Shown here: positions 50,962 through 59,719 of the stretch, piece after piece
How positions within the stretch are numbered: position 1 is the stretch's first letter
Layout: each line of letters begins with the position of its first letter
Origin: Candidatus Falkowbacteria bacterium
GTDB taxonomy: Bacteria; Patescibacteriota; Patescibacteriia; Patescibacteriales; Patescibacteriaceae
Length of the DNA stretch: 64,000 nt
Direction of reading: 5' to 3'
Assembly: GCA_026396835.1 (NCBI GenBank)
Contig: JAPLWA010000004.1
Coordinates: forward strand, 372,001-436,000
Position numbers and translations under genes: made by a program
Notes under the pieces: generated by a model
What the model was told of the DNA's origin: nothing
The model's database searches: none
What the model saw: only the letters and a program-made list of their open reading frames with translations

Positions 50962-53241
50962 ATGAGCTACAAAATAGCCCAACTAACAGTAAACCCTCAA
51001 CAGAAATCAAGTGTCCTAAGTCGTATTTTTGTAAGCCAGCCATCAGCTGAAGAAGAAATGCTTATTGGCCGGCTTTTCGTTTTATTAGAACTTGATACTG
51101 AAAAAGCAGAAGATGAAAAAATAGCTGATTTTCTAATTGCTGATGCATATCAACAATATTATGAAAATGAAGCTCTTATTTTGCGTGACCGCTTAGCGAA
51201 TCTTAAGCCTGACATAATCTTTGAAGCGGCGATTGCTAAAATAAACCGTAACTTATCAGCTTGGCTTGAACAAAGTAAATTACATCTTAAACCAGGTTCA
51301 CTTAATGCCATTATTGGTATTATCCATAATAACAAATTATTCTTTGCCCAAACCGGTGTAGGTAAGGCAATTTTATTTTATAGACCAAAAAATAAGCGCG
51401 GCGAACTTCTCCTTGATTATAGTTTAGTTGATATTACGGAAAAAACTAATGACCCAACACAAGAAATAGTTCAACCAAATAAATTCTTTACCAATGTTGT
51501 AGCTGGCGCTGTTCCAGCTCATGGTTATTTCTTTTTTGCCAACGAATCATTGTTTGAATATTTAACTAAGAAACAAGTTACTGACATTATTACAACTTTG
51601 CCACCAGCCGGAGCCGCCGAGCAAATGAAGAATCTTTTAGAACAAACACGCGCCTTTGTCCCCTTCTTTGGTTTGATTGTTAAAAATACTGCTGGCGAAC
51701 ACGACGCCTTTGCTGCACCAGCTGCCTCAGTTTCTGTCCCCGGACAAACACCGGTTGGCTATGGCCGTTCATCGGTTAATCAACTTAATCTAACCCAAGA
51801 AAAAACCGAACAAATTTTAAGCCCATCAGGCATGGTCAATTTTAAGAAGTGGATGAACAAACTAAAACCAGTTGGCTCGGGCATGAAAAATTATACTTCT
51901 AGCACAGCCAGACAAATAAGTATTACTCGAGAGAAATTAAACCTTGGTCAGCACGGCGCAGCCATTATGAGAACAACTGTCGCCTTAACTGGTGCTGTTG
52001 TTTCTTTATCAGTCAGCGCAATTAAACAAACCGGTAAAGTGATAACTGATCCTGAAACACGACAAAAATTATCTAACAATAGTCGTTTGGCTGCCCAACA
52101 CACAGCTCGCGCCGCTTTTAGCGCGGTTGATAACTTCCGTCGTTTAAGTTTACGCTACAAAATATTAGTAATAGTAATCGGCGTTTCTATTCTTGGCTTG
52201 TTAGGCAATATTGTTTATTCAACAATCAATGAAAGTCGCAAAAAGAGCGCTGAACAAATTGCTTTAGTTAATTCAAACTTTAGTCAGAAAGAAAACCAAT
52301 TAGAAGCTGCCCTACTCTACAACAACCGCGATGGTGCCAAAGAAATAATTACTCAAATGGCAGACTTGGTTAATTCCTTGCCTTCAAAAACCGACAAAGA
52401 ACAAGTAATTAAAGATGATTTCCAAAAGCGCTATGAAGACAAACTAGATAAGCTCTACAATATAACCAGACTAGCTGAAAGTTCGTTCTTACTAGAGCTA
52501 CCGAATACTGCTAAATATTTAGTGGCTGATAATGGTACAATTTTTGCTATTTCAGAAGAAGTTAAAGATATTTTCAAAATTAACGCAGATTCTAAAACTG
52601 TTGAAACAAAGAATAACGAAACTATCCCCTCACCAATGCTAGGCGCGGTGATTGACGATCCAATTCAATATTATATTGGACAAAGTAATGTCGTAAGTTA
52701 TAAATCAGACAGCGGCCAACTAGCTAGCTTCTCCATAGAAAATCCATCAGCTCAGATTGAGACAGCCGCAGTTTATAATAACCGTTTGTATGTCATTAGC
52801 GCTGGAGCTATTTCACGTTATACACTAGATCGTAAAACTAACGCCTTTACCCAAGGCCAAAGCTGGATTAAAGATAATAGTAGCTTGGGCGCGGTTCAAT
52901 CAATGGCAATTGATGGTCGTATTTATTTGATTGAAAATAACACAGTTAGTAAATTCTCCAGTGGTAAAAAGGAAGTTCTAAGCTTAGACGAAATTTCACC
53001 AAAGCTAGAAGAACCAAAAGCAGTTTATGTTTCCTTTGACAATGATTATCTCTATGTCTTAGAGCCAAAAAATAAACGCCTATTAGTCTTTACCAAAAAT
53101 GGTAAGTATTTAGCTCAATACTCCGGCGATATGTTAGATAACTTGACCGGCGCCGCAGTTGATCAGAAAAATAAATTTGTTTATTTGATGAACGGTAAAA
53201 AGATTTATCGAATTGAAGCTAAACATTTTGATTCAAAATAA
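50962..53241 (+). CDS. Membrane protein with PP2C-like N-terminus and C-terminal beta-propeller
   Basis: A 759-residue protein. The N-terminal 235 residues follow a PP2C-like pattern (SLNAIIGIIHNNKLFFAQTG, AHGYFFFANESLFEYL), but the metal-binding Asp motifs of active phosphatases are not evident. A membrane helix lies at about 402-422 (KILVIVIGVSILGLLGNIVY), followed by a coiled segment (about 425-490) and a C-terminal region with propeller-like repeats (IYLIENNTVSKFSSGKK; YLYVLEPKNKRLLVF). It may link a cytosolic sensor-like domain to an external propeller. It ends at a shared terminator. Confidence 0.68.
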   Translation: MSYKIAQLTVNPQQKSSVLSRIFVSQPSAEEEMLIGRLFVLLELDTEKAEDEKIADFLIADAYQQYYENEALILRDRLANLKPDIIFEAAIAKINRNLSAWLEQSKLHLKPGSLNAIIGIIHNNKLFFAQTGVGKAILFYRPKNKRGELLLDYSLVDITEKTNDPTQEIVQPNKFFTNVVAGAVPAHGYFFFANESLFEYLTKKQVTDIITTLPPAGAAEQMKNLLEQTRAFVPFFGLIVKNTAGEHDAFAAPAASVSVPGQTPVGYGRSSVNQLNLTQEKTEQILSPSGMVNFKKWMNKLKPVGSGMKNYTSSTARQISITREKLNLGQHGAAIMRTTVALTGAVVSLSVSAIKQTGKVITDPETRQKLSNNSRLAAQHTARAAFSAVDNFRRLSLRYKILVIVIGVSILGLLGNIVYSTINESRKKSAEQIALVNSNFSQKENQLEAALLYNNRDGAKEIITQMADLVNSLPSKTDKEQVIKDDFQKRYEDKLDKLYNITRLAESSFLLELPNTAKYLVADNGTIFAISEEVKDIFKINADSKTVETKNNETIPSPMLGAVIDDPIQYYIGQSNVVSYKSDSGQLASFSIENPSAQIETAAVYNNRLYVISAGAISRYTLDRKTNAFTQGQSWIKDNSSLGAVQSMAIDGRIYLIENNTVSKFSSGKKEVLSLDEISPKLEEPKAVYVSFDNDYLYVLEPKNKRLLVFTKNGKYLAQYSGDMLDNLTGAAVDQKNKFVYLMNGKKIYRIEAKHFDSK

Positions 53242-53253
53242 ATTTTATATATA

Positions 53254-53287
53254 AAAAAAGGGGTTGATATTTCAACCCCTTTCGTAA
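53254..53287. terminator. Bidirectional terminator
   Basis: AAAGGGGTTGA / TCAACCCCTTT stem with A-run before and T-run after, between the convergent genes ending at 53241 and 53306. Confidence 0.88.
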
Positions 53288-53305
53288 AATTTTTAGTTTG
53301 TCATT

Positions 53306-53707
53306 TTAATACCAAACTAATTTTAAATCCTTTGTTTCTAAAATAAACTCTTTTCCATCTTGAGTGATATCTACCTGCCCTTGCAGTATATACGCGTAGT
53401 AAGTTTTTACGCCAAATTTTATTTCTAATACTGCTTTTGTTACCTTAATAACCGGAACATCTTTATATAAAAGAGCTATATAAGATGTTGTTTTTTCAGT
53501 TTCTCTTAAACAAGCATCAAAGGTATATCCGCTAAAACTTCCCTGAATTATTGGGGAGCTAATTTTGTTTATTGAGATTCCGTTTCCGATTACTCTATAG
53601 CCAGCGTCGCCTTCAGTCATGCTTTTAACATTAATTTCAGTAGAAAAAACCGAAGCTGTTAAAATAACTGTTAAAACGAAAACGGCCAATACTTTAATTA
53701 AGTTCAT
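53306..53707 (-). CDS. Orphan secreted protein (133 residues)
   Basis: I do not recognise this protein. It has a signal peptide (about 1-21, VLAVFVLTVILTASVFS) and a beta-rich body with one Cys. I start at ATG 53707, since AAAGGA stands 5 nt before it and the promoter lies beyond; an upstream in-frame ATG at 53761 would fall in the -10 box. It has its own TTGACA-N17-TATTAT promoter and a shared strong terminator, fitting the orphan-cassette class. Confidence 0.68.
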   Translation of the reverse strand: MNLIKVLAVFVLTVILTASVFSTEINVKSMTEGDAGYRVIGNGISINKISSPIIQGSFSGYTFDACLRETEKTTSYIALLYKDVPVIKVTKAVLEIKFGVKTYYAYILQGQVDITQDGKEFILETKDLKLVWY

Positions 53708-53759
53708 TTTAATCCTTTCGTGGATTTTTAAGTTGCAAATTGTTTTATCTAATATCCAC

Positions 53760-53788
53760 ATAATAACACTTTTAATAAATTATGTCAA
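53760..53788 (-). promoter_or_regulatory. Promoter of the 53306-53707 gene
   Basis: TTGACA (53788-53783), 17-nt spacer, TATTAT (53765-53760). Confidence 0.75.
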
Positions 53789-53858
53789 TAGCTAATAAAA
53801 AGGCTAAAAAATAGAGATCTTCTGCTAAGGTATACATTTATTATGGTTTAATCATCTA

Positions 53859-53965
53859 CTCTACCCCCATCCCCTCCTCATCCGCCAAGTCGGCGAATAA
53901 GGAGGGGTGACTTATATTTACATGAAAACTAATATAGATAAATTATATAGATTAAGAACTATTAA
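53859..53965 (+). repeat. Family A hairpin with decayed start of a DUF559-like element
   Basis: The hairpin (53859-53912) has the CTCTACCCCCATCCCCTCCT arm, an inner CGCC/GGCG stem, and AGGAGGGGTGACTT. It is followed by TATATTTACATGAAAACTAA, matching the 50145-50259 spacer, and an ATG at 53922 opening MKTNIDKLYRLRTIK, which resembles the N-terminus of DUF559 proteins. The similarity then stops and no right-hand repeat is found. Confidence 0.6.
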
Positions 53966-53969
53966 GTTG

Positions 53970-54110
53970 TTTAACGAGTCATGGGGTTTGGGGGCTGAAT
54001 CGAGCGCCGTGATTGTTGATATAAAAGGCGAACAATGTAATAGCGAGTTGAAGCCCCCAAAGCTTTTGTTACTTTTGGCTACAAAAGTAAGCCCTAGCGG
54101 CAGCGTTAGA
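53970..54110. repeat. Stretch with two inverted repeats, no gene
   Basis: TTTGGGGGCT (near 53976) and AGCCCCCAAA (near 54053) form a 10-bp inverted repeat enclosing about 68 nt. CTTACTTTTG and CAAAAGTAAC form another hairpin near 54068-54092. A 70-codon frame crosses the region but has no protein-like character beyond its first 15 codons. Probably a mobile-palindrome remnant. Confidence 0.45.
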
Positions 54111-54151
54111 AATATATAAATATCAATTACATACTTAAGATATTTAGTAGC

Positions 54152-54186
54152 AAAAAACCCCGGGTCAATCGACCCGGGGTTTTTTA
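54152..54186 (-). terminator. rplJL terminator
   Basis: AAAAACCCCGGGTC / GACCCGGGGTTTTT, a 14-bp perfect stem with a 4-base loop. Confidence 0.93.
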
Positions 54187-54192
54187 AAACAT

Positions 54193-54606
54193 TTATTTCA
54201 ATATTACCTTTGCACCAGCTTCTTCTAACTTCTTCTTAATAGCTTCGGCGTCTTCTTTCTTAACAGCTTCCTTAATCATTTTAGGAGCACCGTCAACAAC
54301 GTCTTTAGCTTCTTTCAAGCCGAGTTCTGGAGAAACTTCGCGCATAGCTTTAATAACTGAAATCTTATTAGCACCTGAATCAGTTAATTCGATATCAAAG
54401 CTATCCTTCTCTTCAACCGCAGCGGCGGCTGGACCAGCGGCTGCCATCATCATAGCTGGAGCAGCAGCTGAAACACCAAACTTCTTTTCTAAAATTTTAA
54501 CAAGTTCGGCTAAGTCCAAAACGGACATTTTTTCAATTGATTCAACAAGAGCTGTAAACTTTGCAGGTACAACTACTTCAGAATCCTTGTTTGTTTCTTC
54601 TGACAT
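54193..54606 (-). CDS. rplL: Ribosomal protein bL12 (L7/L12)
   Basis: A 137-residue stalk protein: N-terminal dimer domain ([20 protein letters not shown]), an Ala-rich flexible hinge (about 50-66) and the C-terminal factor-binding domain with [20 protein letters not shown] and [20 protein letters not shown]. An N-terminal extension of about 15 residues makes it longer than the usual 120-125. It binds L10 and recruits translational GTPases. It lies 14 bp after rplJ and ends at a strong terminator. Confidence 0.97.
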   Translation of the reverse strand: MSEETNKDSEVVVPAKFTALVESIEKMSVLDLAELVKILEKKFGVSAAAPAMMMAAAGPAAAAVEEKDSFDIELTDSGANKISVIKAMREVSPELGLKEAKDVVDGAPKMIKEAVKKEDAEAIKKKLEEAGAKVILK

Positions 54607-54620
54607 AGATTTATAATTAT

Positions 54621-55142
54621 TTATTTAGTCTCTTGGATAGCTGAGAGAACATGCACTAGAGAGCGCAAGTTACCAGCTAACACATTTACAAAACCGGAAA
54701 CTGGAGCATTAATTGAACCAACCAATTGAGCGTAAAGTTGTTCTTTGGAAGGCAAAGAAGCTAAGGCAGTGATACCAGCGGCATCAATGAACTTACCTTC
54801 TAAAACTCCGCCCAAGAATTTAACTCTACCATCAAAATCTTTAACAAATTTTGAAATAATTTTGGCTGGTGCAACTTCGTCAGCATAACCAAAAGTAATA
54901 GCTACCTGACCCTCGAGGTTACGAGCATCAACTTCGATGTTAGCATCCTTAAGAGCTCGATCAAGTAATGTTTTTTTAGTAGCATAGTACTCGCTCTGTT
55001 CTTTTCCTAATTCAATACGAATAAGTTCGTTTTCTTTAACAGTTAAAGCATTGAAACTTGTAAAAACAACAGATTTAGCTTTGGCTAGACGTTCTTTTAA
55101 ATCGCGACCGATTTCCTGTTTTTGTTGCTTTGTTTTTGGCAT
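54621..55142 (-). CDS. rplJ: Ribosomal protein uL10
   Basis: A 173-residue stalk-base protein: [20 protein letters not shown] at the N-terminus, [16 protein letters not shown], and a C-terminal helix ([20 protein letters not shown]) that binds L12 dimers. Length is normal. It has a consensus promoter and an L10-type leader upstream. rplK and rplA, common neighbours elsewhere, are not in the window. Confidence 0.96.
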   Translation of the reverse strand: MPKTKQQKQEIGRDLKERLAKAKSVVFTSFNALTVKENELIRIELGKEQSEYYATKKTLLDRALKDANIEVDARNLEGQVAITFGYADEVAPAKIISKFVKDFDGRVKFLGGVLEGKFIDAAGITALASLPSKEQLYAQLVGSINAPVSGFVNVLAGNLRSLVHVLSAIQETK

Positions 55143-55283
55143 AAAACTTAATGTAATCCCCTACTAATAAAACACTAAGGGATATAAAAAAACTGCGACC
55201 TTTATAGTCCCAGATTACAATCATAGCCGAATGGCTATCGTTATTGTCTCGGTAGGTCTTAGTGATTGCCTACTGTCTAGGAC
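55143..55283 (-). promoter_or_regulatory. L10-type ribosomal protein leader
   Basis: The transcribed 5' leader of rplJ contains GACAGTAGGC paired with GACCTACCGAGA, the L10-binding hallmark, then a short hairpin (GATAGCC-ATTC-GGCTATG). The L10-L12 complex is expected to bind it and repress rplJL. Confidence 0.78.
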
Positions 55284-55289
55284 AAATAC

Positions 55290-55317
55290 ATATTAACATA
55301 TAACTCTAATTTGTCAA
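55290..55317 (-). promoter_or_regulatory. rplJL promoter
   Basis: TTGACA (55317-55312), 16-nt spacer, TAATAT (55295-55290). The leader begins just downstream. Confidence 0.82.
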
Positions 55318-55333
55318 ATACTCATTAAGACTG

Positions 55334-56425
55334 TTATTTAGAAGCATCATATATAGCTTTTGCCTCAGCTAAAGACAAGGCTCTATTATATATACGAAGA
55401 TCATCAATTAAACCTTCATAATAAGCAAAAGTATTCCCACCAATTTGCATATTAAACTGATTACCGATTGGCCCTATCCCCGATCCTAAAGAATAACTCT
55501 GCGTCCATCCAGCCGGAACAGCAGCTGCGCCGTTAGTGTAATCATAATATGTATTATCTTGCCGATTGATAACAATAACAATATGTTTCCAAACCAAGGC
55601 CGTAGCTGGATAAAATCCACCGCGCGCATCGAGAGAAGCCGTAACTCCGTCACCCAATCTTAGTCCGTATATTTGACCACTCTCTTCCCAGATATGAAAC
55701 CCATTGCCAGTCAAACTCATATCTTTATTAGCTACTATATCACCACGTGATTTAGCAGCCATATTAACCCAAAAAGAAAGCGAAAAACTTTGGTTGGCAA
55801 AATTAGCTGAATAATTTGTTTGGACAAAATCATCTATTCCATTAAATTGTCCAGCGTAAGACCCTGTTTTACCAGTAGCATAATGGACACCGGCTCCGCT
55901 CCACGTACCAGTCCTATTATTTCCACTAGAATCAATTGCTGTTGCACCAGAACCTTCATCAAACTTATACCAAGTAACCAAGCCAGGGGCGGTGTTAAGG
56001 CCAGAATTAGAAGTAGAGTTAATACCAGCTGGAGTTGAAGCAACGTTATTACCAAGACAGAAGTTAAGACTATAGTTAGCATTATCTGAAGTCGCAGCAT
56101 AAGTGTAGTTATTATTACCACAATTGTTGTCATTTCTAGGTGCAGGGTTATTAGGTATGGCTGCTATATAAATTCTAGTGCCATCCGGTGAAGTTAAAGC
56201 ATTGCCCGGCGTAATAATAGTTGGATAAGAATTATAATCTGAATAATATAACTCTAAAGCTGTGCTTATCTGCTTTATATCGGCAACTCTTTTACTATCT
56301 CTGGCTTTAGCTCTGGCATTGCCTAAGGCAATGATTGCCATAGTTGAGAGTACACCAATAATAGCTATTACGACGAGTAGTTCGATGAGGGTGAAAGCGG
56401 ATTTTAGTTTTTTATTTTGTCGCAT
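55334..56425 (-). CDS. Prepilin-like protein with LamG domain, copy 3
   Basis: A 363-residue class III-signal protein: short basic leader then FTLIELLVVIAIIGVLSTMA with Glu at mature position 5, the usual pilin helix (DIKQISTALELYYSDYNSYP), a short pilin head, then a LamG/concanavalin-like domain (about 150-363: LVTWYKFDEGSGATAIDSSG, IDDLRIYNRALSLAEAKAIY). It is exported through a type IV pilus machine, whose genes are not in the window. Its start overlaps the previous gene's end by 14 nt. The N-terminal part nearly repeats the two upstream genes. Confidence 0.88.
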   Translation of the reverse strand: MRQNKKLKSAFTLIELLVVIAIIGVLSTMAIIALGNARAKARDSKRVADIKQISTALELYYSDYNSYPTIITPGNALTSPDGTRIYIAAIPNNPAPRNDNNCGNNNYTYAATSDNANYSLNFCLGNNVASTPAGINSTSNSGLNTAPGLVTWYKFDEGSGATAIDSSGNNRTGTWSGAGVHYATGKTGSYAGQFNGIDDFVQTNYSANFANQSFSLSFWVNMAAKSRGDIVANKDMSLTGNGFHIWEESGQIYGLRLGDGVTASLDARGGFYPATALVWKHIVIVINRQDNTYYDYTNGAAAVPAGWTQSYSLGSGIGPIGNQFNMQIGGNTFAYYEGLIDDLRIYNRALSLAEAKAIYDASK

Positions 56426-57470
56426 TGTATAAAGCTAAAATTTCAGCAGCAGAGAGAGCGCGATTGTAAATTCTGACATCATCAATCACTCCGTTAAAAA
56501 AGCAACAATTAAAATAATTATATGTCCCTATAAAATTATTTCTACCAGATGGCATTAAATCACCAGTCGCCGCGGTTACCCCATCCTCTTTACCATTTAG
56601 CCAAACCTTAGCATATGACCCATCATAAGTGAAAGCAACATGATACCATTGACTGATCGATAAAGAGGTCGAGCCTATTACCGTGCCAGATGACCAACTA
56701 ACATTAGTTGTAGCGAATCTTGCAGATAACCTACTACCATTTACATCAGAAGCTATAAGTCTATAAGAATTAGAGTTATCTAAAGCTATACCGCCTAAAG
56801 TAGTAAATTTAGCCCATCCAATTATTGTAGTGCGTGTACCATTTAAGGCTATTGAGTTTCCAAAATTAACATAGTCATCGCTACCATTAAATTGCCCAGC
56901 ATAAGGACCTACTTTGCCAGCCACGTAGCGGGGGCTGCCAGTACCAGACCAAGTGCCAGTGCTATTACCGATAGAGTCAATTACAGTTGTACCGGAGCCT
57001 TCATCAAATTTCCACCAGCCAACTAAACCAGCATTACCAAGTCCAGTATCCACAGATGCTGTTTGTACACCAGCGTTTAAAGAGCTGACACTGTTACCTA
57101 AACAAAAACCAAGAGCATATTTATTAGTAGAAGTAACATAACCATAAGCATAGTTATTGTCCGGACAATTACCATCAGTTCTTGGGCTTGGATTAGATGG
57201 AATAACGCTCATATATACTTTAGTTCCGTCTGGCGAACTCAAGCTGTTACCTGGTGTGATAATAGTTGGATAAGAATTATAATCAGAATAATATAACTCC
57301 AAGGCCGTAGATATTTGTTTTATATCAGCAACTCTTTTTGCGTCTCTTGATTTAGCCCTAGCATTACCTAGAGCTATTATTGCCATGGTAGAGAGTGCAC
57401 CAATAATTGCTATTACTACGAGTAGTTCAATTAAGGTGAAACCGGATTTTAGTTTTCTATTTTGTAGCAT
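56412..57470 (-). CDS. Prepilin-like protein with LamG domain, copy 2
   Basis: A 352-residue paralogue of its neighbours. Leader MLQNRKLKSG, then FTLIELLVVIAIIGALSTMA; the pilin head has paired Cys (GNCPDNNYAY, GFCLGNSV); the LamG domain (about 145-352) includes LVGWWKFDEGSGTTVIDSIG, YHVAFTYDGSYAKVWLNGKE and IDDVRIYNRALSAAEILALY. LamG domains commonly bind glycans or surface proteins, so it may be a pilus-borne adhesin. The ATG lies inside the previous gene's last codons (14-nt overlap), which implies coupled translation. Confidence 0.88.
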   Translation of the reverse strand: MLQNRKLKSGFTLIELLVVIAIIGALSTMAIIALGNARAKSRDAKRVADIKQISTALELYYSDYNSYPTIITPGNSLSSPDGTKVYMSVIPSNPSPRTDGNCPDNNYAYGYVTSTNKYALGFCLGNSVSSLNAGVQTASVDTGLGNAGLVGWWKFDEGSGTTVIDSIGNSTGTWSGTGSPRYVAGKVGPYAGQFNGSDDYVNFGNSIALNGTRTTIIGWAKFTTLGGIALDNSNSYRLIASDVNGSRLSARFATTNVSWSSGTVIGSTSLSISQWYHVAFTYDGSYAKVWLNGKEDGVTAATGDLMPSGRNNFIGTYNYFNCCFFNGVIDDVRIYNRALSAAEILALYNATK

Positions 57471-58521
57471 TATATAAGACTAAAATTTCGGCATCTGAAA
57501 GGGAACGATTATAAAATCGCACATCATCCATATAACCATTAAACCAGCCGGGAGCATCCATCCTGCAACAATCTACAATATATCTACCAATACCAAATCT
57601 ATGTGTTATTCCATTAGGGTCGTAAGAGCCAATTCCAAAACCAACTAGAACCCCGTCCTCATATATAGCCGTTGAGTTATTTTGACTATTTCTAACCATT
57701 GAAACAAATTTCCATTGACCTGGGACGCTTGTGACTATTGATTGCGTCCAGCTAGCACCGGAGTAAGTAAAAGCAGTTAGTTTGCCGCCGCGATAGCCTA
57801 ATAGACCAGTAAACCAGCCATTTGATTCTCCTGCATTATGAATTATTGTGCCACCAACTACAGATGGATTTACCCATAGAGTTATAGTGAAGCTTGAATA
57901 ACTCTGAGCAAAATAAGTTTGTGAAGGAGGACTAACCCAATCATCTAACCCGTCAAAACTCAAACAACTCCCAATTTTACAGATATTACCAGATTGTCGA
58001 GTTGGCCCGCCTATTAAAGTGGCGTTATTACTTCCGCTCGAATCAATAGCAGTCAAACCAGATCCTTCATCAAATTTCCACCAACCAACTAATCCAGCAT
58101 TACCAAGACCAGTATCAGTTGAAGCGGTTTGTACACCGGCAGTTAAAGAACTAACGCTACTGCCTAAACAAAAACCAAGAGCATATTTATTAGTAGAAGT
58201 AACATAGCCATAGCTATAGTCTTTATTAGGGCAATCACCATCATTCATTGGTGTAGGGTTGTTCGGTATTTTGCCCATATATGTTCTAGTACCATCTGGT
58301 GAGACTAAACTATTACCAGGGGTAATAGTAGTAGGATAAGTATTATAGTCACTATAATATAGTTCTAGTGCCGTAGATATTTGTTTTATATCGGCCACTC
58401 TTTTTGCGTCTCTTGATTTAGCTCTAGCATTACCCAGGGCAATAATTGCCATAGTAGATAAAACACCGATTATCGCGATGACAACCAGTAGCTCAATTAA
58501 AGTAAAGCCTTTATTTTTCAC
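57457..58521 (-). CDS. Prepilin-like protein with LamG domain, copy 1
   Basis: A 354-residue protein, first of the tandem trio. Leader MKNKG, then FTLIELLVVIAIIGVLSTMA; pilin head with Cys in GDCPNKDYSY and GFCLGSSV; LamG domain with extra Cys (GNICKIGSCLSFDGLDDW) and DDVRFYNRSLSDAEILVLY at the end. Residues 1-140 are nearly the same as in copies 2 and 3 while the LamG parts have diverged, so one anchor is kept with varied heads. mltG lies 9 bp upstream. Confidence 0.88.
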   Translation of the reverse strand: MKNKGFTLIELLVVIAIIGVLSTMAIIALGNARAKSRDAKRVADIKQISTALELYYSDYNTYPTTITPGNSLVSPDGTRTYMGKIPNNPTPMNDGDCPNKDYSYGYVTSTNKYALGFCLGSSVSSLTAGVQTASTDTGLGNAGLVGWWKFDEGSGLTAIDSSGSNNATLIGGPTRQSGNICKIGSCLSFDGLDDWVSPPSQTYFAQSYSSFTITLWVNPSVVGGTIIHNAGESNGWFTGLLGYRGGKLTAFTYSGASWTQSIVTSVPGQWKFVSMVRNSQNNSTAIYEDGVLVGFGIGSYDPNGITHRFGIGRYIVDCCRMDAPGWFNGYMDDVRFYNRSLSDAEILVLYNATK

Positions 58522-58530
58522 AAAAAATTA

Positions 58531-59553
58531 TTACTTTAAATACTTAGCTTTAGCAGCATTATGTTCATCTAGAGTCTTACTAAAGACCGTCTCTCCTGTA
58601 TCAGGGCGGCTAAGGAAATAATTATAATCAGTTTTAATCGGCAAAATTGCGGCGCCAATCGATTTCAATCCAGGATTTGAGATTGGACCCGGCGTTAAAC
58701 CTGGATTTTTATAAGTATTATAAGTTGATTTAATTTGTGTATCTTCATAAGTATATTGAGCCTTATTAACACCTAAGACATAACCTAGAGTCGCACAAGA
58801 TTGCAGCGCTTGACCAATTTTGATTCGATCCCAAAAAATTCCTGAAGCAATTTTCATATCTTGCTCACTTCTAACTTCTTTTTCTAAAATTGACGCCATA
58901 ATAACAATATCATTTAATGATTTGCCGGAACTTGAAATAGAGTCTCTCATCTTTGAATCAACCTTATTGTCAAAATTAGCTAACATCTTTTTAATTAAAT
59001 CACTAGCTGTGAAATCTTTATAAAGTCGGTAGGTATCAGGAAACAAATAACCCTCTAAATCATTATTCTGAGGAATTAAGCCAATAAAAGAAAAATTAGT
59101 TAAATCTTTTGGTAAATTTTTTACTGGCATTTGCGCTAAAGTTAAAAAGCTATCATCTTTTAAATAACCCTTAGTTTTAAGGTATTCGTTAATCTCTTTC
59201 GCGTTGAGTCCTTCGCGAATCAAAACTGAGAATTCTTTATCGCTTACCACGCCATTCTCTAATTGAGTAATAACATCTTTAATTTTCGAATTCTTCTCAA
59301 AAATATATTCTCCGGCCTGAATGCTCTTATCACTATTAAAATAGAAGTGAATTTTGAAAGCAAGACTAGAGTTAATAATTTTTTCTTTAAACAATTGATC
59401 AGCGATATTAGACTTGCTTGAGCCAGATTCAACTATAAAAGAAACGGCCTGATTATTAGAAGACCTAGCAGATAGTTTAAAGTTATACCACCAAACGCTT
59501 ATAATGATTACTGCTATTAATAATATAATTGCAAACTTAAATATTTTTTTCAT
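58531..59553 (-). CDS. mltG: Endolytic murein transglycosylase MltG
   Basis: About 340 residues: N-terminal membrane helix (about 5-23), a LysM-like subdomain, and the YceG catalytic domain with ASILEKEVRSEQDMKIASGI (catalytic Glu), IKIGQALQSCATLGYVLG and YNTYKNPGLTPGPISNPGLK. It cleaves nascent glycan strands to set their length. I start at ATG 59553; the in-frame extension upstream to 59631 lies in a repeat. One residue differs from the usual LQSDPTV motif (here LQSCATL). Confidence 0.92.
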   Translation of the reverse strand: MKKIFKFAIILLIAVIIISVWWYNFKLSARSSNNQAVSFIVESGSSKSNIADQLFKEKIINSSLAFKIHFYFNSDKSIQAGEYIFEKNSKIKDVITQLENGVVSDKEFSVLIREGLNAKEINEYLKTKGYLKDDSFLTLAQMPVKNLPKDLTNFSFIGLIPQNNDLEGYLFPDTYRLYKDFTASDLIKKMLANFDNKVDSKMRDSISSSGKSLNDIVIMASILEKEVRSEQDMKIASGIFWDRIKIGQALQSCATLGYVLGVNKAQYTYEDTQIKSTYNTYKNPGLTPGPISNPGLKSIGAAILPIKTDYNYFLSRPDTGETVFSKTLDEHNAAKAKYLK

Positions 59554-59557
59554 AGTT

Positions 59558-59645
59558 ATTTTAATTGCTAGTTGATAGTTGTTGGTTGCTAGGGAGAAGC
59601 AAAAAAAAATCCATTCTCTAACCACTAACAACTAACAACCATCAC
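59558..59645. repeat. Imperfect palindrome, family E
   Basis: GTTGATAGTTGTTGGTTGCT at the left and ACCACTAACAACTAACAACC at the right are imperfect inverted copies around an A-run. It lies upstream of mltG. Single copy in this window. Confidence 0.55.
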
Positions 59646-59719
59646 ATTTGTCTTTTAGTTATATTATCTTTATACTAACAGTATATCATAAAACTAATCT
59701 CTAAGGATTTTAACAAAAT

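Noticed and set aside
53708-53761. Upstream in-frame ATG at 53761 for the secreted orphan
   Set aside because: It falls in the -10 box, and the start at 53707 has both AAAGGA and a proper signal peptide.
53990-54119. Gene call for the 70-codon frame after the family A hairpin
   Set aside because: After the first 15 codons the text crosses two inverted repeats and is not protein-like.
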